Assembly (NCBI GenBank): GCA_018333395.1
Contig: JAGXSQ010000172.1
Location: 1 to 42,394 of the forward strand
Source: Dethiobacter sp.
GTDB taxonomy: Bacteria; Bacillota_D; Dethiobacteria; Dethiobacterales; Dethiobacteraceae
Length of the DNA: 42,394 nt
Direction: 5' to 3'
In this document: positions 31,857-40,287 of the stretch, piece by piece
How positions within the stretch are numbered: position 1 is the stretch's first letter
Layout: each line of letters opens with the position of its first letter
Notes under the pieces: model-generated
What the model was told of the DNA's origin: nothing
Database searches by the model: none
Seen by the model: only the letters and a program-made list of their open reading frames with translations
Position numbers and translations under genes: made by a program

Positions 31857-32576
31857 TTAATTTTTTTTAATAACTGCCAGAACAAGAAAACGGGGCAATG
31901 ACAGTACGCGAGACCAGCGCCTCGGTTCCATAAACAGGCGGTACAACCACTCCGCACCCAACCGCCGGTAAAGATGCGGGGCCCGTGGCAGGCGGCCGGA
32001 GAGAACATCAAACGCACCCCCCACCACCATCAGCACCCTTGCAGCGGTGGCCTCCCCGTGAAGCGCTACGAAGAGTTCCTGACGCGGACTGCCCAGGCCT
32101 ACAAAAACAATCTGGGCGGCAGCGGCAGCAATTTTTACGGCTACGTCTCCCTCTTCCGCCGGCTTGATATAGCCGTGCTGCGTGCCGGCCACCTGCAGAC
32201 CGGGGTATTGCTTGGCCATATTAGCGGCGGCAGCGGCGGCCACCCCGTCAGCGCCGCCAAAGAAGAAGACGCTTTTCCCTTCCCGGGCGGCCAGAGCGCA
32301 GAGCGCCTGCAAAAAATCGATGCCGGTAACGCGCTGGCGGAGTCGGCCGCCGCGCAGACGGGAGGCCAGGACAATACCGACACCGTCGGGAAGGCCCAGG
32401 TCTGCGGCAAGAAGCGTGGCGCGCAAAGAGCTGTTCTGCTGTGAGGCAACACAGATTTCCGGGTTAATGGAAGCGAGGAAGTGTGGACGGTTTTGTGACA
32501 GCATAGCGCGCACCCTGTCCACGGCCTCTTCCAGAGTAACAATATCAGCCGGGACGCCCAGAAAAGTCTCTTTCAC
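31857..32576 (-). CDS. tagA: WecG/TagA/CpsF-family glycosyltransferase
   Basis: 239-aa enzyme that adds the second sugar (N-acetylmannosamine type) to the undecaprenyl-linked primer. Conserved blocks are FLGVPADIVTLEEAVDRV, ASINPEICVASQ, ADLGLPDGVGIV, RVTGIDFLQAL, FFFGGADGVAAAAA, FVGLGSPRQELF and MVVGGAFDVLSGR. It contains the Asp and Gln seen in TagA enzymes. The start is GTG 32576, overlapping the csaB stop (GTGA). Together with TagO it builds the lipid-linked primer of the secondary wall polymer. Confidence 0.92.
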   Translation of the reverse strand: MKETFLGVPADIVTLEEAVDRVRAMLSQNRPHFLASINPEICVASQQNSSLRATLLAADLGLPDGVGIVLASRLRGGRLRQRVTGIDFLQALCALAAREGKSVFFFGGADGVAAAAAANMAKQYPGLQVAGTQHGYIKPAEEGDVAVKIAAAAAQIVFVGLGSPRQELFVALHGEATAARVLMVVGGAFDVLSGRLPRAPHLYRRLGAEWLYRLFMEPRRWSRVLSLPRFLVLAVIKKN

Positions 32577-33688
32577 GGCCGGGCTGCCCCTTCCCGCACA
32601 AAGGCATAGATTTCTTTGGCAAAGCGGCGCGCTTCAGCAGCAAAGCCGGTGCTTCTTTCCAGCAGGAAACGTCTGGTTTCGGCCCGTTCGGCCCATTCTG
32701 CAAGCGCTGCGGCACACAAGCCCGCTGCAGATAAGTCCTCCGGCTTGCCGGCCGTCTGCCGGCCAAGAAGCGAGAGAAGAGCGTCTACCTTGGGGTCATA
32801 GCCTATACCTACCATGGGGAGGCCGGTTTTGGCAGCAAAAATCAGAGCGTGGAGGCGCATGGCCAGCAGCAAATCAAAGTGGGCAAAAACTGCCAGCAGT
32901 TCCGGAGCGCTAAGGTCGTCCTCCAGGATAATAGCGGGACTTTGCAGGAGGTTGGCCAACTCCCGGCAGGCGGGCAGGTCTTTGGCCGGGTACAAAGGAA
33001 GGAGGACAACCTGCGCGGCAAGCTCCTGTACTAGGCAGTCAGTAGCAGAGGCAATTTCCCGCAAATAGTTGTTGCCAGCCGGCCAGGGGCGGACAGAGAC
33101 GGCCATTACCGGCCTGTCCGGCAGCAGCTTATCCCGGAATGATGTTACGGCCGGCGAATCTTTAGCCGCTTGGAGCGCAAAAACAGGATCCACGGTAACA
33201 ACCAGAGGCGGACGGGTAACGGCAAGGCGCCCAAGCTCCCGGCGGGACTCCTCGTCCCTTACGGAAACTAGGCTGGCGCAGTTGGCGAACAAGCGGACGA
33301 GCAGCCGGTTAAAGGGCTTCGTCACAGGGCCAATGCCCTGAGCATACAGAAGGGCTGGCTTGCCAAGCAGCCTAGCCAGCACAACCAGACCCAGGTAATA
33401 AGACACAGACAAGTTGCGTCCGGTAACATCCTGCAGGAGCCCGCCGCCGCCACTTACAAAAGCATCGGCACGGCGTAAGGCACCGATAATGCGCCGCAGG
33501 TCGGTACGACCGACGGCCTGCACATTAAAACGCGCCGCCGTCACTGCCGGGTCGGCTGACAGCACAGTAAAGCGCAACTCCTCGCCTACCTCTTGGGCAG
33601 CGTCTCGCAGCGACGTCAGAATGCTGTACAGAATGGCTTCGTCGCCGGCGTTGCCAAACCCATAATACCCGGAAATGACCAAGTGCAT
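32573..33688 (-). CDS. csaB: Polysaccharide pyruvyl transferase
   Basis: 371 aa from ATG 33688, which overlaps the DUF5693 stop (TGATG); an open stretch upstream lies inside that gene and is not used. The CsaB start is clear (LVISGYYGFGNAGDEAIL), followed by DAFVSGGGGLLQDVTGR, LYAQGIGPVTKPFNR and LLLAMRLHALIFAA. CsaB adds pyruvate ketals to the secondary wall polymer, and the pyruvylated polymer is the ligand of SLH domains. The B12-related SLH protein encoded at 2098 would therefore depend on this gene. Cytosolic or membrane-associated. Confidence 0.95.
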   Translation of the reverse strand: MHLVISGYYGFGNAGDEAILYSILTSLRDAAQEVGEELRFTVLSADPAVTAARFNVQAVGRTDLRRIIGALRRADAFVSGGGGLLQDVTGRNLSVSYYLGLVVLARLLGKPALLYAQGIGPVTKPFNRLLVRLFANCASLVSVRDEESRRELGRLAVTRPPLVVTVDPVFALQAAKDSPAVTSFRDKLLPDRPVMAVSVRPWPAGNNYLREIASATDCLVQELAAQVVLLPLYPAKDLPACRELANLLQSPAIILEDDLSAPELLAVFAHFDLLLAMRLHALIFAAKTGLPMVGIGYDPKVDALLSLLGRQTAGKPEDLSAAGLCAAALAEWAERAETRRFLLERSTGFAAEARRFAKEIYAFVREGAARP

Positions 33689-35655
33689 CACGCGAATCTT
33701 CCCTTCTTCCCGGCCCATTTTGCTGCCAGGAGCGCGGCCGCAGTAAGCAGCAGACCCAGCAGCACGCCAAGCCACAGGCCGTTAAAAGAGCGCAGCAATA
33801 TGATAGGCAGCGAGGCGGTAAAATGCATAAAAGTGTTCGTCATGGACACGGGAGCAACGGCTGCTAGGGTAAGCAGCGTCGCGGTGTAGGCGTCACGCCG
33901 GCCCATGGCCAAGACGCTTAAGCCCAGGACGGCCAGCGGATAACCAAAAAGAAACTCCTTCAGGCGCGGCCGTACGAGCAGCAAGTCGCCGAGCAGGGCC
34001 CGCAGGCGCAGCTCCAGTTCCGCAACAGGCATGCCGGCGGCATGTCCGGTGCGCGCCACATAGATATAAGCCAGGACCGCCAGAGAGACAAGCAGGAATA
34101 GGTAAGCCACCAGCACCGGCTGACTCAGCATACGGCGCCAGAAAGCGACCAGCTCGGGCCACACCCATTCACGAGGCCCATAAAACCGCATGATAGCTAC
34201 CATGGCCACCAGCAATAGCGGTACGGTATGGACCAGCTTGACACCGCGGAAAGCGACGGCCCCGGCAGAAAAATAAGGCGTGGCAGTAAGCCCAAAGATG
34301 GCCAGCCCCCCGGCGGCGATAAGCAAAAAAGTACGCAACATTGTGAGCAGCGACCAACCAACCGCCGACCTGCCTGCCAGAGAGTTGTCCGGTAAGCGGT
34401 TTAACTGCTGACTGACCACCACCAGAGTAGGCAAGACAATAGCGGCAGCAATAGCCGACAGCTGGCGCGCCAAATAGTCGGGCAGCACCACCCAAGCCGA
34501 GAGCTGCGCCAGTAAAGCGGCAGCGGGCACGAGCCAGAGCCAAGGCTCCTCTTTGCGCAAAATTTCCACCCCCAGCAACCCAGCAGCAGCGGCGACACCC
34601 AGGAAAGAAAGCAACAGCAAGGCCGTATGCTGCAAGGGGTGGGGAAGTGGGCGCGCCGGGCCGCCGTAATGGCCATACTGCGCTAACTCCGACGTCACCT
34701 CCGCTAGCAGAGCCGGCCCTGACAGTGGCAGCTCGGGGTCGTGGAGCGGCATGCGGAAATAAAGGAGGCGTACGCGCCGCTCCCGCACAGCATTAATCAT
34801 AGATTGGGCCGTGGCTGTGGGTGCGTTGGCGTGGACGAGCACCGCCCGACCACCGGTACGGGCGGCCAAAGTCGTCACACCAGACTGTTGTCCCACTATT
34901 TCCACTACGCCAAACGCGATCCCTTTCTCATTTAAAGAAGCGGCGGTCACCTCTAGTTTGTCCGGGAAACCGGTCACTTCCTTCCCCTCAAAAACTACCG
35001 CAGACAGTAAGTCTTGAGGCAGGGAAAGAAACGCTTCCATCGTCTTACGAACCGACTCTTCGCTCTTGACGAACGGGTTGTCAGGGCGGGCTACTACACG
35101 CAGGCCCAGTTCCCGCACCATTGCCACCTCCCGCTGGTCTAGGCCGGCACGTAGCGACAGCACGCGGTCCAGGTCGTCGCTAACCTCCAGCACATAAGGG
35201 GAGCTGTCAAAAATGAAGCGTACCGGCCTGCCCAGTTTCAGACGCGCCGCTTCCAGCAGGCGGGAAGCCAGTTCATTATCTTCCGTTAACAGGTAGACAG
35301 CTTCCAGACGGATAGCACCACGCTCCAGCAGTAACTGCAGGCGTGGATTAACCTGTCCAGTCAGACGAAAGCTGCTCTGCAACTCTCCCCCCCGCGCCAC
35401 GGAAAGGCGGCCATCCTGGAGATAACAAGAGACAGCTCCCTCACGCAAGCCTACCGCCGTCGCGCCGAGGTCACGGAGCCTGGTTAGCGTTTCATACACC
35501 GTGGCCCCGGAGTCCCTGGCCAGTACTTGCACATCTTCCAAGTCTACAGCGATTTCCACTTCACGGTGGCGTCGTTCAGCCAAGCCGCTGACAACAGCCG
35601 CCAAGACGGCCGCCAGCAGCCCGGCGATAGTCAGGGCAAACAAAATCTTTTTCAT
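33688..35655 (-). CDS. DUF5693 family membrane protein
   Basis: 655 aa. A short N-terminal anchor (ILFALTIAGLLAAVLAAVV) is followed by an extracytoplasmic domain of about 310 residues (VEIAVDLEDVQVLARDSG, GLREGAVSCYLQDG, VLVHANAPTATAQSMINAVRERRVRLLYFRMP) and then eight or more hydrophobic helices from about residue 345 to the end. The combination fits DUF5693, which in Firmicutes is regularly encoded just before csaB. The function is unknown; a role in polymerising or exporting wall polymer is a guess from position. First gene of the four-gene operon; GAGGTGAAAG before ATG. Confidence 0.85.
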   Translation of the reverse strand: MKKILFALTIAGLLAAVLAAVVSGLAERRHREVEIAVDLEDVQVLARDSGATVYETLTRLRDLGATAVGLREGAVSCYLQDGRLSVARGGELQSSFRLTGQVNPRLQLLLERGAIRLEAVYLLTEDNELASRLLEAARLKLGRPVRFIFDSSPYVLEVSDDLDRVLSLRAGLDQREVAMVRELGLRVVARPDNPFVKSEESVRKTMEAFLSLPQDLLSAVVFEGKEVTGFPDKLEVTAASLNEKGIAFGVVEIVGQQSGVTTLAARTGGRAVLVHANAPTATAQSMINAVRERRVRLLYFRMPLHDPELPLSGPALLAEVTSELAQYGHYGGPARPLPHPLQHTALLLLSFLGVAAAAGLLGVEILRKEEPWLWLVPAAALLAQLSAWVVLPDYLARQLSAIAAAIVLPTLVVVSQQLNRLPDNSLAGRSAVGWSLLTMLRTFLLIAAGGLAIFGLTATPYFSAGAVAFRGVKLVHTVPLLLVAMVAIMRFYGPREWVWPELVAFWRRMLSQPVLVAYLFLLVSLAVLAYIYVARTGHAAGMPVAELELRLRALLGDLLLVRPRLKEFLFGYPLAVLGLSVLAMGRRDAYTATLLTLAAVAPVSMTNTFMHFTASLPIILLRSFNGLWLGVLLGLLLTAAALLAAKWAGKKGRFA

Positions 35656-35713
35656 CTTTCACCTCATCGGCAGGGCCCAAAGCAGGGCTCCAGATCAGGG
35701 CAGATTTTGGAGG

Positions 35714-35742
35714 TTGTCCGCCCCGGGGAAAGCAAGTATAAT
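35714..35742 (+). promoter_or_regulatory. SigA promoter for the 35775 gene
   Basis: TTGTCC (35714-35719), a 17-base spacer containing CCCCGGGG, and TATAAT (35737-35742). Confidence 0.75.
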
Positions 35743-35774
35743 CTTCCTTAGTAAGAACATGAAAGGAGATACCT

Positions 35775-36245
35775 ATGAAAAAAAGAATACCAACTCTGAT
35801 TCTGCTAGTTTCATTCACCCTGCTGCTTAGCCTTGTTGCCGGTATCTACACCACACGCACCATCGGCAGCGCCGCCTTCCCGGAACCAGGCTCCGCCGAA
35901 GACCCGCTCATCACGATGAGTGTGTTGCGTAATTACGTGCAACAGCACGCCGCAGTCGGAGGCGGCACCTTTATCTTGGTCAACGCCACAAGGGGGGCCA
36001 TCCTGGAAGGGACCGCCGTCGGCACGGAAATCATCCTGCGGGCTGGTACCGCCACCGCCGTCGGCAGTGCCCCGGGCAGCGGCCTGGTAAACATTACAAA
36101 CGGCACAAATCTGGACACAGGCGCCTCGCTTACCCGCAACCATCTGCTGCTTGTCCCACGGGCCGACGGGCGCGGCGCCCGAGTCACCTCCGCCACAGCC
36201 GTTCTCCTCGTGCGCGGTCCGCATCAGGTTAGGCCGTCTCCTTAG
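35775..36245 (+). CDS. Small exported protein of unknown function
   Basis: 156 aa. An N-terminal signal or anchor (IPTLILLVSFTLLLSLVAGIY) is followed by a Gly/Thr-rich beta-type domain. Recognisable pieces are EPGSAEDPLITMSVLRNYV, TEIILRAGTATAVGS, GLVNITNGTNL and NHLLLVPRADGRG. I have the impression of a conserved Firmicute family with GTEIILRSG and NHLLIVPRDDGRG blocks, but know no name or role for it. It has its own SigA promoter and AAAGGAG site and ends two bases from the convergent nrfA gene. Possibly a cell-surface or spore-envelope protein. Confidence 0.7.
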   Translation: MKKRIPTLILLVSFTLLLSLVAGIYTTRTIGSAAFPEPGSAEDPLITMSVLRNYVQQHAAVGGGTFILVNATRGAILEGTAVGTEIILRAGTATAVGSAPGSGLVNITNGTNLDTGASLTRNHLLLVPRADGRGARVTSATAVLLVRGPHQVRPSP

Positions 36246-36247
36246 CT

Positions 36248-37525
36248 TTAACGAGGCAGGGACTTATTTGTCAGCTCGACCAGCGCTTCTACCGCTTGCC
36301 GCGCTTCGCCGAGGATACGGCGTCCCTCCGCGGCATTGTGGAAACCGGTACTGTTCTCCACCAGGAACCAGTCTAACAGTAGCTGAGCCTGCCGGTGCTT
36401 GGCTTGCGCCTGCGCAATAATTTGTGTGTCGGCGGCGGGATGGCGTCTCGCCTCGCGCAGGCCGTTAATCGCCTGCTCTAAGGCCGCGCCGATCTCGTTT
36501 GCGCTGGTCCGCAGTTCTCCCTGCAGCTTTTCTGACCTTGCCCGGAGTGGCGCGGGGTCACCGTGGCAGCGCTGGCAAGATGCTTCCATGTGCCTAAGCG
36601 GGCTGACCAACCAATGCTGTGTGTATTCGCGCCCTTGCGCGTCCTTAACCCGCGGCATGTGGCAGTCCGCGCAGGTTAGCCCAAGGTTAGCGTGTACGCT
36701 GCCCTGGAAGAATTCGAACTCCGGGTGTTGAATCTTATGCACGCCCGCGCCGGTACGCGGATGTATCCAGTCCGAGAAGTTTTCGGCATCTTTATGCGCC
36801 AAAGCGTCTTCCGGCCTAAACCCGTACGTCCAAGGAAAGACAACTTTGTTTGCTGTGCCAGGCCCCTCGAAGTAATACTCGGAGTGACACTGGGCGCAAA
36901 CAAGGGAACGCATGTCAAAGTCCGCCACAGTCTTACCCTGGGCCTCTATCGCTTCCTGCAGCCAGGGACGGGTAAGCTGCAGCGCGAAACCAGGACTCTC
37001 TGGATTGTGGCAGTCGATGCAGGAAACGGGGTGATTGGTTTTCTTGGCTGCCTCACTCCAAAACATGGTGTCAAACTCTCTTTGTCCGTACTTGGCTACT
37101 AACGCCGGGTAGTCGGCCGACTTACAGCCCCAGCATACGCCGCCGAATTTGGCACGCCCGGTAATCATCGTGTCTTCCACGGCATAGAGATGCCCACGGG
37201 ATTCACGGAAGTCAAACCAAAAGCCAAACCCATGGTACATGGCGCGCATAAACGGGTATTTGGTCAACTTCTGGTAAGGAACCGACCCACCGTGCGCTGT
37301 GGGCTCCATTTCTAGCGTGCGCAGGTAGCTCGCCACCTGTGCCGGGAAACGCGTCTGCCAGTAGAGCGTGGCCGCAGGAGTCAGCTCTGGCGCCGGCAGT
37401 TCTGGCTGTGGCAGTGCGCGCAACGTGACAAACCTCGTGGCCATGGCCACAGCAACTATCACCAGCGCGGCCATCAACAGGAACGGGAGCGGTGGTTGAC
37501 CGCTTTTCAAGAAACCATTGCGCAT
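36248..37525 (-). CDS. nrfA: Pentaheme cytochrome c nitrite reductase (ammonia-forming)
   Basis: 425 aa from ATG 37525, behind GGAGGTTTG. Reduces nitrite to ammonium with six electrons outside the membrane. It has the diagnostic lysine-ligated catalytic heme site CWGCK (131-135) and four CxxCH sites: CIDCH (169), CAQCH (210), CADCH (285) and CQRCH (317). The active-site Tyr is in CHSEYYF, and KIQHPEFE supplies the calcium/active-site Gln and His. The N-terminal hydrophobic segment (about 14-33) looks like an uncleaved anchor or signal. The usual quinol-oxidising partner nrfH is not adjacent. It lies last in a ccm/res operon that would attach its hemes. A longer open frame upstream overlaps ccsA and is not used. 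Confidence 0.96.
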   Translation of the reverse strand: MRNGFLKSGQPPLPFLLMAALVIVAVAMATRFVTLRALPQPELPAPELTPAATLYWQTRFPAQVASYLRTLEMEPTAHGGSVPYQKLTKYPFMRAMYHGFGFWFDFRESRGHLYAVEDTMITGRAKFGGVCWGCKSADYPALVAKYGQREFDTMFWSEAAKKTNHPVSCIDCHNPESPGFALQLTRPWLQEAIEAQGKTVADFDMRSLVCAQCHSEYYFEGPGTANKVVFPWTYGFRPEDALAHKDAENFSDWIHPRTGAGVHKIQHPEFEFFQGSVHANLGLTCADCHMPRVKDAQGREYTQHWLVSPLRHMEASCQRCHGDPAPLRARSEKLQGELRTSANEIGAALEQAINGLREARRHPAADTQIIAQAQAKHRQAQLLLDWFLVENSTGFHNAAEGRRILGEARQAVEALVELTNKSLPR

Positions 37526-37569
37526 TTGCTTACAAACCTCCTTTTCGTTATTAACTCGTACCGCGGCGT

Positions 37570-38445
37570 TTAACCAAACGCATGGAGACCAGGCAGCAGC
37601 CAGGCCACGCCTATCCAAGTAAAGAGCATCGCTACCCAGCCAAGCGCCACCAGCGCTATGGCCCGCCAGCCAGTCCACTCGCGGGTAAAGCGGGCATGGA
37701 GATAGACGGCAAACACAAACCAGGTGATTAACGACCACATTTCCTTTGGATCCCACCCCCAGTAGCGCCCCCAGGAAATATCAGCCCAGATGGCGCCGCT
37801 GATAATCATGACGGTCTGAAACAAGAATCCAAACCCAGACGCCCGGTAGATGTACTCATCAAGGGCTTCGCCGACAGGAAGTACGCGGCTCAGGGGACTT
37901 TCGGCACTTATGGACTTCTTAAGGAGCCAAATCATGGCGCCGGCAAAGGCCAGCGTAAAGCCGGCGTAGCCAAATACCGAGGACGCAACGTGAATAGACA
38001 GCCAGTCAGACTGCAGGATCGGGAGTAAAGGGCGGTGTGCCCGACTCACAACCACTGCGGGGATGATACTGGGAATGACGGTCAGATAAGCAAAATATAG
38101 CATTAGGAGCGGCGTAATGAAAGCCCCGACCGCATAGTACTTTTCCTTCAAGCGCCACTCCGTCCAAATGTACACTAGTGCTGTAGCCCAAATGAACAAG
38201 TTGCCAAACTCATAATGCCCTACAAAGGGCAGGCGCTGTACGTTGTAGGCGCGCGCCATCATAAAAAGCGAGTGGGTAAGGAAGGCGATTTTTAACACCA
38301 ACGAGGCAAAGCCGCCCCACTCGCTTTTGCCTTGCACGTTAATCAGATAGCTAATGGCTGCAGCCAGGTAAAGGACCACTGCCAAGGTAAAGAAAGCGTT
38401 TTCTACCCACAAACCAACCGGGGATACGGCAATCAAGCCTGGCAT
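37570..38445 (-). CDS. ccsA: Cytochrome c biogenesis protein CcsA/ResC
   Basis: 291-aa membrane protein of System II cytochrome c assembly, which with ResB/Ccs1 carries heme out and joins it to apocytochromes. About eight helices. The tryptophan-rich WWD motif is seen as WGRYWGWDPKEMWSLITW, with conserved histidines in SDWLSIHVASSVFGY and in AVYLHARF. ATG 38445 overlaps the resB end by 13 bases and GAGGAAAG precedes it. It is followed 45 bases later by nrfA, its likely client. Confidence 0.93.
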   Translation of the reverse strand: MPGLIAVSPVGLWVENAFFTLAVVLYLAAAISYLINVQGKSEWGGFASLVLKIAFLTHSLFMMARAYNVQRLPFVGHYEFGNLFIWATALVYIWTEWRLKEKYYAVGAFITPLLMLYFAYLTVIPSIIPAVVVSRAHRPLLPILQSDWLSIHVASSVFGYAGFTLAFAGAMIWLLKKSISAESPLSRVLPVGEALDEYIYRASGFGFLFQTVMIISGAIWADISWGRYWGWDPKEMWSLITWFVFAVYLHARFTREWTGWRAIALVALGWVAMLFTWIGVAWLLPGLHAFG

Positions 38446-39767
38446 GATGATTTGCTTTCCTCTCGGCGCTTAATCTGTGCTTCCATTCGCTCCATCCTCC
38501 CTGCAATCCCCAAACGACTGCGGTAGCCGCGGCCCCCTAGGAGCAAGGTGCCATTGCTCTCCGCGTAAAAAGCATAGTAGCGCTCGGGGATGATGAAGAA
38601 GGACATGTACAGACCGATAATCAACAACAGCGACCCCGCAAAGAGATACGGGCGGCCGAGGTTCTTGCTGACAGAAAACACGGAAGCCAATTCATAGCCC
38701 GTCATTACGACCTCTACGCGGCCGCCCGGAGTTTCAAACACCTGCGCTTTATGGAGGGGCAGGAAGACAACCCCCTGTTGCTGTCTGTCACGCACCAGCT
38801 CCCCTGCGGCTACGGGCCTGTCGGTACGGTAATTGACATTGTAAGGGGTGCCGTCGGGACGCATCGAGAAGTTAGAGAAAAACTGCCTTAGCTCTAGATA
38901 CATTGTCCTTCCGGCATCAAGGAAAACCCGGTCGCCCTCCAAAAAACGGCTTGCTCCCGTCTCGCCGGTTTCCAGATCGGTCAGCTTAATCTGGGGAAAG
39001 TAGATGAAGGTGTCGTGGTAGATTGTGTTGCCGGCAAAACGCACGGGGTAATTGATAGAAACCGTATCTTGCACCAGCACCTTGCCGTCCCGGCTCACGG
39101 TAACGTCGCTGTAGACACGCGGGCGGATAGTGGGGTCATCCTCCTGCTCCATGCGGATGTCAGTAATTTCCACATCGAAGTTGCCCTCCGGGACAGAGAA
39201 GCGGCTGCCGACCCAGCCTCCGTTTGTGACTTCGTAACCCGTAAGGACGCCGTACAAGGCGCCGAGCAGGATAACAAGCAGGCTTAAGTGGCTGACAACG
39301 GAGCCCAAATAGCCCCACCGGCCTTTTTCACCGCAGACTACGCGCCCAGCCGGTCCTTCAGCCACCGAAACACGCAGACCGTTGGCCCTGAAGGCCGCTT
39401 CTGCGGCCGCTAAGGGTTCAGCCGCCTCTTTTACCGCGATGGCGCGGTGTACCTGCATCCGGCTGATGTCTTCGGCGGTAGTAGTTTTATGAGGCTGGAG
39501 CGCCAAACGGTACAGCGGTCTGAAGCGCTGTACGGTACACAGCAGCAGATTCAGAGAGATAAACGACAAAATAGAGATAAACCACCACGAACTGTAGATC
39601 TGTCCAATCGCCCGCTCCATCTCCTGGAAGGTGGCATAAGCAGACACGGCGGCCAGCACCAGCAAGAGTACAAGGCCTAGTTGCATGGAGCTAAAGAACC
39701 TAAGCGTCTGCTTTAACGGACTTTCCGGCTGGATATCGGGCTGCCTTGCCGGTGCTCCTGTCGTCAA
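38433..39767 (-). CDS. resB: Cytochrome c biogenesis protein ResB/Ccs1
   Basis: 444-aa partner of CcsA. Two N-terminal helices (FSSMQLGLVLLLVLAAVSAYATF and WWFISILSFISLNLLLCTVQRF) and a third (GSVVSHLSLLVILLGALYGVLTG) flank a large extracytoplasmic beta domain (about 175-385; YPVRFAGNTIYHDTF, GTPYNVNYRTD). A last helix follows (YLFAGSLLLIIGLYMSFFI). These are the normal ResB features. The start is TTG 39767 behind GGAGGGGG. It lies 45 bases downstream of ccmE, so System I and System II genes share one operon. Confidence 0.93.
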   Translation of the reverse strand: MTTGAPARQPDIQPESPLKQTLRFFSSMQLGLVLLLVLAAVSAYATFQEMERAIGQIYSSWWFISILSFISLNLLLCTVQRFRPLYRLALQPHKTTTAEDISRMQVHRAIAVKEAAEPLAAAEAAFRANGLRVSVAEGPAGRVVCGEKGRWGYLGSVVSHLSLLVILLGALYGVLTGYEVTNGGWVGSRFSVPEGNFDVEITDIRMEQEDDPTIRPRVYSDVTVSRDGKVLVQDTVSINYPVRFAGNTIYHDTFIYFPQIKLTDLETGETGASRFLEGDRVFLDAGRTMYLELRQFFSNFSMRPDGTPYNVNYRTDRPVAAGELVRDRQQQGVVFLPLHKAQVFETPGGRVEVVMTGYELASVFSVSKNLGRPYLFAGSLLLIIGLYMSFFIIPERYYAFYAESNGTLLLGGRGYRSRLGIAGRMERMEAQIKRREESKSSCQA

Positions 39768-39812
39768 CTCTATCCCCCCTCCAAGAATGCTCGGGTGACT
39801 GTTCCTTAGCCG

Positions 39813-40184
39813 TTAGCCGGAGCCTTGCTGCATAAACCTAGTCGGACATTTAACCAGAATACTTCTCGCGGCAAACACTCCCGCGTCAAACCGACCGCCA
39901 ACCACAACATACTCCGCCGTAAAAAGGTTGGCAGGCACCTCCCCGGAGTGCGTCACAGTGTAAATGACACCCGCCAGGTCTTTTAGCTTAAAGGAAAAGG
40001 AGCCCGCACCGACTTCACGCCATGAACCATCAACGGCCACGCCCTTTACCTGCACAGAGCGATTGTGCTCTTTAGCCTCGGAGAACGTAGAGTAAGTGCT
40101 GAACGCGCTGCGCGCCGTAAAAATAATCCCGCCGCCGAAAACGATCACCAGTAAAAGTAAGATAAGTTTATCATATCTCTTCAA
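39813..40184 (-). CDS. ccmE: CcmE heme chaperone, cysteine-type variant
   Basis: 123 aa from TTG 40184, behind CGGGAGG. A single N-terminal anchor (LILLLLVIVFGGGIIFTA) is followed by the OB-fold (VQVKGVAVDGSWREVGAGSFSFKLKDLAGVIYTVTHSGEVPANLF, then EYVVVGGRFDAGVFAARSILVKCP). In most CcmE proteins heme binds covalently to the His of an HxxxY motif near the end; here the position reads CPTRF (CxxxF), so Cys replaces His and Phe replaces Tyr. Cys-type CcmE (CxxxY) is known from some anaerobes such as Desulfovibrio. The gene overlaps ccmD by 14 bases. The chaperone should receive heme from CcmABCD. Confidence 0.88.
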   Translation of the reverse strand: MKRYDKLILLLLVIVFGGGIIFTARSAFSTYSTFSEAKEHNRSVQVKGVAVDGSWREVGAGSFSFKLKDLAGVIYTVTHSGEVPANLFTAEYVVVGGRFDAGVFAARSILVKCPTRFMQQGSG

Positions 40185-40287
40185 GGCGTTCGGCCTCCCG
40201 TAACTTAAGGTCGACGCGCAGCATGTACAGAAAGAGACCAATCCATGTGACCAGTGTTGCGCCCAGAACAAAGAGCCATTCACTCAT
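40171..40287 (-). CDS. ccmD: CcmD-like small membrane protein
   Basis: 38 aa: one hydrophobic helix (WLFVLGATLVTWIGLFLYML) followed by a charged tail (RVDLKLREAERLEEI). Size, layout and position between ccmC and ccmE fit CcmD, which helps release heme-loaded CcmE. ATG 40287 follows AGGGGGGTAAGG and overlaps the ccmC end by 8 bases; its own end overlaps the ccmE start. Confidence 0.8.
   Translation of the reverse strand: MSEWLFVLGATLVTWIGLFLYMLRVDLKLREAERLEEI

Noticed and set aside
37526..37756. N-terminal extension of nrfA into the end of ccsA
   Set aside because: ATG 37525 has a GGAGG site and begins the anchor; the extension overlaps ccsA and has no family match.
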